NCBI GenBank assembly: GCA_937958045.1
Contig: CALFXL010000050.1
Coordinates: forward strand, 1 to 63,369
From: an uncultured Opitutaceae bacterium
GTDB lineage: Bacteria > Verrucomicrobiota > Verrucomicrobiia > Opitutales > Opitutaceae
Direction of reading: 5' to 3'
Length of the DNA: 63,369 bases
Positions 52,644-60,238 of the stretch are shown piece after piece. Both the position numbers and the translations under genes were made by a program. The notes under the pieces are model-generated. The model was not told where the DNA came from. It ran no database searches and was given only the letters and a program-made list of their open reading frames with translations. Each line of letters opens with the position of its first letter. Position 1 is the first letter of the stretch.

Positions 52644-55100
52644 TCAGTTTCTGCCGCCGAGCGTTTCGGCGACGGCGTTGCCGAGCGCGGCGAGCGTGAC
52701 GGGTTTGTCGATCACGCGTGTGATGCCGAGCTCACGGATGCGGCGTTGGTCGTTTTCCGTCAGGTAGCCGCTCATAAGGATGATGGGCAGCGCGGGCCGA
52801 TATTCACGGAGTTGTCGCGTGATCTCGATGCCGGTCATGCGCGGCATGGTGAGATCGGTGATGGCGATGGCGAAGGATTCCGGCGCCTTTTCGAACTCGG
52901 CGAGCGCGGCGGCGGGATCGTTGTGCGCGGAGACGACGTAGCCGAGTCGTGTGAGCAGAAGACTGGCGGCGCGGACGATGGCTTGCTCGTCGTCGAGCAG
53001 CAGCACCCGCTCGCCGCCGCCCGAAGGGGTCTGGTTGGCCGGGCGGGTTTCGCTCGAGTTCACGGCGCTTTTTGCGAGTGGGAAATAGAGATGAAAGGTC
53101 GAGCCTTCGCCGGGCGTGCTCGTGACGGAGATCGCGCCCTGATGGTTTTGCATGATGCCATGCACGACCGAAAGGCCGAGCCCGGTGCCGCGTCCGGATT
53201 CTTTGGTGGTGAAGAACGGCTCGAAGATGCGTTGCATGACTTCGCGCGTCATGCCGCAGCCTGTATCCCGAATACTGATACACACGTAATCGCCCGGCGT
53301 GAGTTCGGGGTGTTTGAGCAAGTGTTCGGACGTGATCGAAACGATCTCCTGGCCGACTTCGACCGTGCCGTGATTGTCGCCGATGGCGTGGACGGCGTTG
53401 GTGAGAAGATTCATCAACACCTGGTGGATCTGCGTGGTGTCCGCTTCGACTAGCGCCGGCGTCGCGGTGCTGCGATGGCGAAGCCGAATTGTGCTCGGAA
53501 TGGTGGCGCGCAGGAACCGCAGGCTTTCCTCGATCAGGGGCGAAAGCGCGACGATCTCGCGCTTCGATTCCGTCTGACGCGAGTAGGTGAGGATCTGGCG
53601 GACAAGTTGGCGCGCGCGTTCGGAGGCGGCGCGAATTTCATCGAGTTGACCTTGAACGGGGCTGTCGGGCGGCAAGTCGAAGGCCGCGATGTCGGCGTTG
53701 CCGAGGATGGTGGTGAGGACGTTGTTGAAATCGTGCGCGATGCCGCTCGCGAGCGTGCCGAGCGCTTCGAGTTTTTGAATCTGCCGCAATTGTTGATCGC
53801 GCAGCCGAAGACGTTCTTCGGCTTGCTTCGCGGCGGTGAGATCGGACGCGACGACGAGGATGCGCGGACCGATGCGGGCGGCGGAGACACGCAGATAGCG
53901 ATCGGGCGCGGGCTGATATTCAAACATCGGCGCTTCTTTCGACAGAAGCGCAGCGGCGATCTGCTGGCAGAAAGTGACGCCATCGGCCATCGCCAGATGC
54001 AGCGGGCGACCGGTGATGTCGGGCGAATTAAACGGAAGCAAACGACGCGCGACGGAATTGACCTGTTCGACCACGAAGCGCGTGTCGTCGTCGCCGGCCG
54101 GGGCGACAACCACAAAACCCTCCTGCGACGCTTCGAAGAAACCGCGGTAACGTTCCTCGTTCACGCGAAGCGCCTGGGCCTGCGCGGCGATGCGATGGCG
54201 GAGCGCGCGCTGACGAGCGATGGCCCAGATGGCGATGATCAAGGCGACACCGAGGCCGGCGGCGATCGCCGTGGCGATATCGGCGGCGGTGTAGCCAGGG
54301 ACCGGATCAATGCGCCCGAACCAACGGCGATAGATGCGCTCGAATTCGCCATTGCGTTGGAGGATTGCGAGGCCCTCGTTGATGTGCGCGAGCAGAGTGC
54401 TCTCGCCGTTGCGCACGGCGAAACAGTAGCGCACGGAGTAGCCCGGGACGGGCTCGCCGACGGGGCCGATGTTTTCCCATCCATTGCGCGCGGCGGCCGC
54501 GAGACCGGTGAGGCGCGAGACGAGCGTGGCGTCGCATTCGCCTTCGGAGAGAAGGCGCAGTGCTTCGTTCACCGATTCGACATAGATAATCGAATCCTCG
54601 AGACCGGCCTGGCGGAGAAGGCGTTCGCCGAGACTGCCGCGATGCACCATCACACGATGGCCGCGAAGATCGGCGAGCGTTTGGAAATCTGGTCCATCGC
54701 GTCGCGCGAAAATGGAGCCGGCCATCACGAGATACGGCACGGAGAAATCGGCTTCGCTCTCGCGCGCGGGCGTGTGGGCAAATGATTGCAGCATATCCAC
54801 GCGGCCTTCGTGGAAATCGCGGGTGATCGTCGCGGTGTTGCCCACGACGCGCTCGAGCCGCAGCGACATGACCTGTTCGATCGCGGCGAGCAGATCGACG
54901 GCGAAGCCTTCGCTGTTTCCCGATTCTTCGCGCTGGGAAAATGGATGGTTGTCGTCGAAAACGCCCACGCGATAAACGGTGGTTGGCGGATCGCGCGGTT
55001 CCGTGTCGTCCGCGTCCACCTCTGCGCGACCCGCGAGAGGTAACATCAACCCCAGTAGACAACTGAGGAAGGGTAGAATGTGCGAAGGCTGGAAGGACAT
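52644..55100 (-). CDS. Hybrid histidine kinase with solute-binding sensor domain
   Basis: 818 residues from the ATG at 55100. Signal/anchor at the N-terminus, then a bacterial extracellular solute-binding family 3 domain (~40-285, YRVGVFDDNHPFS...GFAVDLLAAIEQVM), then a membrane segment (TAIAAGLGVALIIAIWAIA). A PAS-like region (~325-430), HisKA with GIAHDFNNVLTTILGNADIA (phospho-His), HATPase (N box LMNLLTNAVHAIG, DTGCGM, GRGTGLGLSVVHGIM) and a C-terminal receiver (LLDDE, Asp in ITDLTMPRMTG, Lys in VIDKPV) complete it. The sensor probably binds an amino acid or similar small ligand. No cognate output regulator is beside it. Confidence 0.93.
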   Translation of the reverse strand: MSFQPSHILPFLSCLLGLMLPLAGRAEVDADDTEPRDPPTTVYRVGVFDDNHPFSQREESGNSEGFAVDLLAAIEQVMSLRLERVVGNTATITRDFHEGRVDMLQSFAHTPARESEADFSVPYLVMAGSIFARRDGPDFQTLADLRGHRVMVHRGSLGERLLRQAGLEDSIIYVESVNEALRLLSEGECDATLVSRLTGLAAAARNGWENIGPVGEPVPGYSVRYCFAVRNGESTLLAHINEGLAILQRNGEFERIYRRWFGRIDPVPGYTAADIATAIAAGLGVALIIAIWAIARQRALRHRIAAQAQALRVNEERYRGFFEASQEGFVVVAPAGDDDTRFVVEQVNSVARRLLPFNSPDITGRPLHLAMADGVTFCQQIAAALLSKEAPMFEYQPAPDRYLRVSAARIGPRILVVASDLTAAKQAEERLRLRDQQLRQIQKLEALGTLASGIAHDFNNVLTTILGNADIAAFDLPPDSPVQGQLDEIRAASERARQLVRQILTYSRQTESKREIVALSPLIEESLRFLRATIPSTIRLRHRSTATPALVEADTTQIHQVLMNLLTNAVHAIGDNHGTVEVGQEIVSITSEHLLKHPELTPGDYVCISIRDTGCGMTREVMQRIFEPFFTTKESGRGTGLGLSVVHGIMQNHQGAISVTSTPGEGSTFHLYFPLAKSAVNSSETRPANQTPSGGGERVLLLDDEQAIVRAASLLLTRLGYVVSAHNDPAAALAEFEKAPESFAIAITDLTMPRMTGIEITRQLREYRPALPIILMSGYLTENDQRRIRELGITRVIDKPVTLAALGNAVAETLGGRN

Positions 55101-55206
55101 GTCCGCGCGACCGGTTGTGTGCCGAAGGTGCTTGGGCGGCAAGGCAACTATCGGCCTTTGATGTCCCGAACTTGACTGCGCGCGAGCGGGACACGCGTAT
55201 GCGGGC

Positions 55207-55866
55207 ATGCATCCTCGGCATCTCCTGGTTGTTTTGTCGCTCGTGTTGGCCGCGGGCTGTGCTTCAGGTTCGCGCGAACCACTCAATCTCACGACGCACA
55301 AGGGGGCGCTGATCCGCTATCGCGATTCGGGAAAATACGAACGCCAGATCGCCGCGGTGACGCAGCACGCGATGCGTTGGATCGAAACGCGGGCTGCGCG
55401 CCGAGCGGCCGGGGAACGACTCGCGGTGGTGTTGGATATCGACGAAACGGCGCTGTCGAACTGGGAGAACTTTCGCCGCGACGATTTCGGTTACGTCTCC
55501 GAGCGCTGGCATGCCTGGCTCGACCGTGCGGAAGCGCCGGCGATCGGGCCGGTGCGCGAACTGTATCGGGAGGCGCGGCGCGCGGGCGTGGCGGTGATTT
55601 TTCTGACTGGTCGTACGGAGCGCGATCGTGCGGCGACCGAGCGCAATCTGCGGGCGCAGGGCTATGACGATTATCAGCAACTGATCGTATGGCCGGATGG
55701 CGGGACGTGGGAGAACTCGGCCGCGTTTAAGACGGAAATCCGACGGAAACTCGTCGCGGAGGGCTGGGTGATCATCGCCAACATCGGCGATCAAGAAAGC
55801 GATGTGACCGGCGGCTACGCGGAGAAAACGTTCAAGCTGCCAAATCCGTTTTATCTCACGGAATGA
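55207..55866 (+). CDS. HAD-family acid phosphatase lipoprotein (class B / e(P4)-like)
   Basis: 219 residues. Lipoprotein signal LLVVLSLVLAAGC with the lipobox Cys at residue 18. Catalytic motif VVLDIDETALSNWENF (DxDET, nucleophile and general acid), Thr in VIFLTGRTE, Lys in AFKTEIRRKL and the metal Asp in NIGDQESDVTGGY. Dephosphorylates extracellular nucleotides or organic phosphates at the outer surface. Divergent from the hybrid kinase, 106 bases apart. Confidence 0.92.
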   Translation: MHPRHLLVVLSLVLAAGCASGSREPLNLTTHKGALIRYRDSGKYERQIAAVTQHAMRWIETRAARRAAGERLAVVLDIDETALSNWENFRRDDFGYVSERWHAWLDRAEAPAIGPVRELYREARRAGVAVIFLTGRTERDRAATERNLRAQGYDDYQQLIVWPDGGTWENSAAFKTEIRRKLVAEGWVIIANIGDQESDVTGGYAEKTFKLPNPFYLTE

Positions 55867-55913
55867 GTTGTTTCAACCGCGACTCGCCCCCCGCGTAGTG
55901 GATAGTTGGATAC

Positions 55914-55941
55914 AAAAACCCGCATCGTTGCCGATGCGGGT
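55914..55941 (-). terminator. Terminator of the EF-hand gene, followed by TGTATCCA
   Basis: On the minus strand ACCCGCATCG, loop GCAA, CGATGCGGGT, then TTTTT and GTATCCA (element 55907-55914). Only 9 bases past the stop of the EF-hand membrane protein gene. Confidence 0.88.
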
Positions 55942-55949
55942 GGGAGGGG

Positions 55950-58172
55950 TCAGGACGCGGGCGCAGGTGGGGGCGTCTCGGGCTCGGCCGGCGGCGTGGC
56001 CGGCGCGGTTTCCGCGGGAGCGGCGGGCGCGGGTTGCCAGAAGTAGTGACCTTTTTTCAGGCGGTCCCAACGAATCCAGAACGCTGCGGCGACGAGGATG
56101 AGAAGCACAAGGTAGGTTCCCCACGGCGTCTTCTTTTCGGCGAACGGATCTTCGAGCGAACGCGCCGAGCCGGCCGGGATGGTGGCGCGATCGGTGAGCT
56201 CGGTGCCGAGAGGCACGTTGACCTTGACGCGACCGTTGATGGCCCAGCCGTTGGCATCGAGGATTGGACCGAGCGTGCGCTGGCGAAGTTTCAGCCAGGC
56301 GATGAACATCGACGGGCCGGAGATGACCAGGATGATGCCGATGATCACGAGCGGGAATTTCCACCAGGTGAGTCCGGCGAGGCCGGTGGCGATGGCGCCG
56401 ATGGCGCCCATGATCGCGCCGGCGGCGACACCGAGAGCGGCGACCGTGCCGACATCGATCTTCTTGGGCGCGGGCGGCGTGCCCGGTGCGGGAGCGGTTT
56501 TGTCGACGTTGGCGGTGGCTTCGGCGGCGGCGGAGAGTTTTGCGGAGGACGCGGCGTCGGCAGCGGCGGCGCGTTTTGCGACCTGCTCCTCGATCATGCG
56601 GATGAACTTCTTGTACGGCGACCAGAAGGCTTCGCGGACGCTGATGGGATTATCGACGATTTTGGTGACGGTGGCGTCCCAATCGCGGCCCTTGCGGTCG
56701 TAGAACAAGCCGTTGCGGCCGACCATGAGGTAGTCGGAATCGCCCTGGGTGACGCAGGCGGCGATTTTCATCGTTTCGCCGCTCGCGCGTTTGAGGTCGC
56801 AGTAGGCGATGTAAACCTTGCTGAGGCTCGCGAGCACGGAGTGCGCGGCGGGATCGTCCACGCGGATACACAGATCGCAGCTGCGGCTGTCGATGAAGAG
56901 CGTACCGACTTGGAAAGTCGCCGGATACTTCGGGTCGTAGAGATCGGCGAAGTTGACGAAGTTATGCAGCAGCGTACGGAGGTCGCGGTAATAACGTGCG
57001 AGACGATCCACCGCGGCGATGGCGAGCGCTTGCGGCTCGAGCGCTTTGTCCTCCGTCACGAGGGTGGCGAGCTCGGCCTGACGATTGGCGGCGCGAATGG
57101 CTTGGATGCGGGGAAGACCGAGCGCTTCGACCGCGGCGGCGGGTTTGGCGGCGAGCCAGGATTCGTACGGGGCGAGCTTGCCGGTGAGCGATGCCCACTC
57201 GTCGGCGGTGAGCGTGGTTTTGTTGGCACCGAAGAGCGGGGCGACGACGGCCTTTTGAAGAGCGGCGAGTGCGCCGCGCCAGGCGGGGTTGACGCCTTCG
57301 AGGAGCGGAAGCGGTTTGTCGGCTTCGATGCGCGCGAGGGGGAAACCGGAGACTTCTTCGGCGGTGATCTTGAGATCTTGCGCGGCGACGGCGAGGTACT
57401 CGCTTTCCTGGCGGTTGAGCGCAGCGAGCGCGCGGCTGTCGAACGCGGCGAGTCGGCAACGCGCGAAGTAGTCGTCGATCTTCACGCGGACGGCTTTGAT
57501 GGAGTCGTATGCGGACGTGGTGTTGTCGCCGATGCTGAGGATTTCCTTGCTCGAACCCTGCGCGGCCCAATCGGCGTATGCGGCGATCTCGCTGAAGAAC
57601 TGATCGATCTTGGCCTGATTGACGCCGGGCTGGCCGTTGCGATCGGTCTCGGCGCCGTAGGTGGCGATGATGTCGTTGATGAGCTGCTTGAGCTCGGCGT
57701 CATCGGTGGAGTCAGCGGTGATGATGCCGTCGCCGTTGAATTTGGTTTGGGAAAAGATGCGTGTGGTATCGGTGGCGTCTTCGACGGAGATCGCGGTGGC
57801 GTCGGGTTTGCCGAGGTTGGCGAGGATCTGTTTCGCGGAAGCGAGCACGGTCTGACCCTCGGGCGTCTGATCGTTGATCAACGCGAGCGGCAGGGCTGGC
57901 TGCGGCGAGAGAACTTCGTCGAGGTTTTTGAGATGTTGAGCGGTCCATTTGATGGCCGCGATAACCTCGGGAGCACGGATGCGTCCGTCGCCGTCGGTGT
58001 CGATGAGGGCGAGGGTTTTTTCGTCGAGTTCGAGGCCTTTGACGGGGCAGCTGAGGGCGACCCAGAGTTTTTGATCGAGGTGTTCGAGGTTGAGCAGGTC
58101 GGCTCCGGATTGGAGAAGGACCTGGTCGAGTCCGCCGCTGCGGAAAAACTTCCAGCGATGAGTGGTGGTCAT
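55950..58172 (-). CDS. EF-hand membrane protein of unknown function
   Basis: 740 residues, ATG at 58172. Near the N-terminus is an EF-hand calcium loop (DTDGDGRIRAPEV, ~58-70) and a second degenerate one (KFNGDGIITADSTDD, ~145). A long helical body follows, ending with NPISVREAFWSPYKKFIRMI near residue 515. The C-terminal part has two hydrophobic stretches (AAGAIMGAIGAIATGLAGLT; FPLVIIGIILVISGPSMFIA), a small beta region (LDANGWAINGRVKVNVPLGT), a last membrane segment (YLVLLILVAAAFWIRW) and a Pro/Ala-rich tail. So it is a large cytoplasmic domain bound to the membrane at its C-end. Family name unknown to me. Confidence 0.8.
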   Translation of the reverse strand: MTTTHRWKFFRSGGLDQVLLQSGADLLNLEHLDQKLWVALSCPVKGLELDEKTLALIDTDGDGRIRAPEVIAAIKWTAQHLKNLDEVLSPQPALPLALINDQTPEGQTVLASAKQILANLGKPDATAISVEDATDTTRIFSQTKFNGDGIITADSTDDAELKQLINDIIATYGAETDRNGQPGVNQAKIDQFFSEIAAYADWAAQGSSKEILSIGDNTTSAYDSIKAVRVKIDDYFARCRLAAFDSRALAALNRQESEYLAVAAQDLKITAEEVSGFPLARIEADKPLPLLEGVNPAWRGALAALQKAVVAPLFGANKTTLTADEWASLTGKLAPYESWLAAKPAAAVEALGLPRIQAIRAANRQAELATLVTEDKALEPQALAIAAVDRLARYYRDLRTLLHNFVNFADLYDPKYPATFQVGTLFIDSRSCDLCIRVDDPAAHSVLASLSKVYIAYCDLKRASGETMKIAACVTQGDSDYLMVGRNGLFYDRKGRDWDATVTKIVDNPISVREAFWSPYKKFIRMIEEQVAKRAAAADAASSAKLSAAAEATANVDKTAPAPGTPPAPKKIDVGTVAALGVAAGAIMGAIGAIATGLAGLTWWKFPLVIIGIILVISGPSMFIAWLKLRQRTLGPILDANGWAINGRVKVNVPLGTELTDRATIPAGSARSLEDPFAEKKTPWGTYLVLLILVAAAFWIRWDRLKKGHYFWQPAPAAPAETAPATPPAEPETPPPAPAS

Positions 58173-58363
58173 AAGAAGGAAAAAAGGCCGCGGTAGGAGC
58201 CGGGGTCCGGGCGCACTGTCAATGATGAGTGTGCGCGAGGCAACCGCGGAGAGCGTCTTAACCCCAAGAGATTGCGGCTTTTTCGCGCCGGGGACGCGAG
58301 GATGTGCGAAGTGCGGCGAAAGCAGCTTGGCGCCCGCGGCGAAGTCGGCATCACGTGAGGGCG

Positions 58364-58819
58364 ATGAAGTGGGTCTGTGCAGTACTCTTGGTGGTCGGGG
58401 CGGCCGGTTTCGGCGTGTTGCTTCTTCGCGCGGGTTGGTCCGATTTGAAGCGAGCGTGGGCCTCGCGGCGCTGGCCTACGGTGGAGGGTTTGGTCGAAAA
58501 AGTTTCTGAAGAAACCCATCGCATGCGCGGCGAAGGGCGCGCGTCGCAGGGCATTCAATACCAAGTGAAGTACTGCTATAGCGTGGCCGATGATTTGTAT
58601 CACGGACGATGGGAGTCGCTGATTTCCTCGAGCCATCGATTGGGCGGATGTCCCTTCAAAGCCGAAAGTGTCGTGTCGGTTTATTACGATCCGGAGAAGC
58701 CGGGGATTTCGCGTTTGTATAGGGGTGTGAAAGCGAAGGGTCTGTTTCTTCCGCTCGGCGGCGCGGTATTCATCCTGGCGGCGATCGGGGCAGCGCCGAT
58801 CTTTGGCGCGCTTCCGTGA
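58364..58819 (+). CDS. DUF3592 membrane protein
   Basis: 151 residues from the ATG at 58364; earlier in-frame codons lack family similarity. An N-terminal membrane segment (CAVLLVVGAAGFGVLLLRAG), the DUF3592 beta domain (ASRRWPTVEGLVEKV, VKYCYSVADDLYHG, VVSVYYDPEKPGISRL) and a C-terminal membrane segment. Function unknown. Confidence 0.82.
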   Translation: MKWVCAVLLVVGAAGFGVLLLRAGWSDLKRAWASRRWPTVEGLVEKVSEETHRMRGEGRASQGIQYQVKYCYSVADDLYHGRWESLISSSHRLGGCPFKAESVVSVYYDPEKPGISRLYRGVKAKGLFLPLGGAVFILAAIGAAPIFGALP

Positions 58820-58871
58820 TCACGGCGGCGGGCGTACAGGGCGCTTCGGCTTGTCGTGATTTTTTGGATAC

Positions 58872-58898
58872 AAAAAAGCCGCGCCCGTAGGCGCGGCT
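58872..58898 (-). terminator. Terminator of the GH27 gene, followed by TGTATCCA
   Basis: On the minus strand AGCCGCGCC, loop TACG, GGCGCGGCT, then six T and GTATCCA (element 58865-58872); 28 bases past the GH27 stop. Confidence 0.9.
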
Positions 58899-58926
58899 TG
58901 CAGACAGAACAGAAAGCGGGTGCGAG

Positions 58927-60138
58927 TTATTTTTGGGGGGTGAGGCGGAAGAAGAGGACGTCGTGCGAATCGACTTCGGCCGAGTAAGGCTGGCTGGTGT
59001 CGCCCGCGGTTTTACTGCCCCAGATATCGTGCAGGGTGAACGGCTGGTTTTGCAGGAGCCAGATGCGGTGCCAGTCGATGGTGAGCGTTTCGCGGGTGGG
59101 CGCGGTGTTGAGCGCGCAGACGGCCCATTCGCCGTTGGAGAGCGGTTTGGCCCAGATCTCGATGTTTTTGGAAGGTTCGGCGAGCACGCGAACGCCTTGT
59201 TTGCCGAGCGGGTCCTGGTTGACGGCGATGGCCTCGCGATTGGTGAGGATGGCGGTGATCTCGGGCGTCATGTGGCGCACGTCGTTGCCCGCCATAAGCG
59301 GCGCGGCAAGGATGCACCAGAAGCTGAAGTGCGCGCGCGATTCGGCGAGCGTGAGACCTTCGTTGCCGACCTCGAGCATGTCGGGATCGTTCCAGTGACC
59401 CGGCCCGGCGAAAGACGAAAGACCGGTCTGCGGGTCGCCTTGCGTGTGCTGGAGATCGAGGATGCGTTTCCAGCCAATTTCCCAGCCCTTCACGCCGTCG
59501 TAAGAATCGTAAATGTCTCCCGTGGTACGCCAGAGATGGCCGACATCTTGGGCCCATTCCCACGGTTTTGCGGTGCCCCATTCGCACATGCTGAGGACGA
59601 CGGGGCGGCCGGCGGCGTAGAGCGCATCGCGCATCGTGGTGTAAGCTTCGCGGGCATCGCGCGTGCCGGTGGAGCACCAATCGTATTTAAGATAATCGAC
59701 GCCCCACGCGGCGTAACTGCGCGCGTCCTGATACTCGTGGCCCATGCTGCCGGGATGGCCGCCGCAGGTTTTGGAACCGGCGCAATTGTAGATGCCGAAC
59801 TTAAATCCGCGCTCGTGCAGATAGTCGGCGAGCGCTTTCAAGCCGCTGGGGAATTTCGCGGGATCGGGCACGAGGTTGCCATCGGCGTCGCGCTCCTTGA
59901 GGTGCCAGCAATCGTCGAGCACCACGTACACATAACCGGCGTCGCGCATGCCGCTTTTGATGAGGGCCTCGGCGGTTTCCTTGATGAGCGTTTCGTTGAT
60001 GTTGCCGGCGAACGTATTCCAGGTGTTCCAACCCATCGGCGGCGTTTGGGCGAGGCCGGGGAATTTCTGCGCGCCGGCCGGTGGTGAGAAGGCGAGCGCG
60101 AGGCCGGCGGCGAGGAGCGAACGAAGGGAGTTTTTCAT
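58927..60138 (-). CDS. Alpha-galactosidase, glycoside hydrolase family 27, exported
   Basis: 403 residues from the ATG at 60138 with signal peptide SLRSLLAAGLALAFSPPAGA. TIM-barrel enzyme releasing terminal alpha-galactose. GH27 marks: TPPMGWNTWNTF, YVVLDDCWHL, FGIYNCAGSKTCGGHPGSMG, catalytic nucleophile Asp in VDYLKYDWCS, and acid/base Asp in GHWNDPDMLEVGN. The C-terminal beta domain is present. The open frame further upstream crosses the FUSC gene antisense and is spurious. Acts on galactomannan, raffinose-type sugars or glycan side chains; which one is not determined. Confidence 0.95.
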   Translation of the reverse strand: MKNSLRSLLAAGLALAFSPPAGAQKFPGLAQTPPMGWNTWNTFAGNINETLIKETAEALIKSGMRDAGYVYVVLDDCWHLKERDADGNLVPDPAKFPSGLKALADYLHERGFKFGIYNCAGSKTCGGHPGSMGHEYQDARSYAAWGVDYLKYDWCSTGTRDAREAYTTMRDALYAAGRPVVLSMCEWGTAKPWEWAQDVGHLWRTTGDIYDSYDGVKGWEIGWKRILDLQHTQGDPQTGLSSFAGPGHWNDPDMLEVGNEGLTLAESRAHFSFWCILAAPLMAGNDVRHMTPEITAILTNREAIAVNQDPLGKQGVRVLAEPSKNIEIWAKPLSNGEWAVCALNTAPTRETLTIDWHRIWLLQNQPFTLHDIWGSKTAGDTSQPYSAEVDSHDVLFFRLTPQK

Positions 60139-60238
60139 GGGGATAAAAAAGGGGACGCGGCGAGGGTGGCTTGCGCGTTGAAAGGAGGCGCCAGTGTAGC
60201 GAACCGAGGCGCGCGGAAAATGAGCGGGCGCGTCGCGA

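Larger units (their letters stand above)
3667..58872. repeat. Dispersed 8-mer TGGATACA, ten copies on both strands
   Basis: Plus-strand copies start at 18396, 27742, 28288, 48707, 55907 and 58865. Minus-strand copies (TGTATCCA) start at 3667, 22736, 34389 and 50910. By hand, composition predicts about one. Related forms: TGGATACG (10540, 18971, 38497, 47161), TGGATACC (28552, 43109, 52232), CGGATACA (9696, 56863, and reverse at 9792, 33584, 38192, 48928, 50116). Seven exact copies are in coding regions and three adjoin terminators. The count was by reading, so a few may be missed. Confidence 0.65.
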
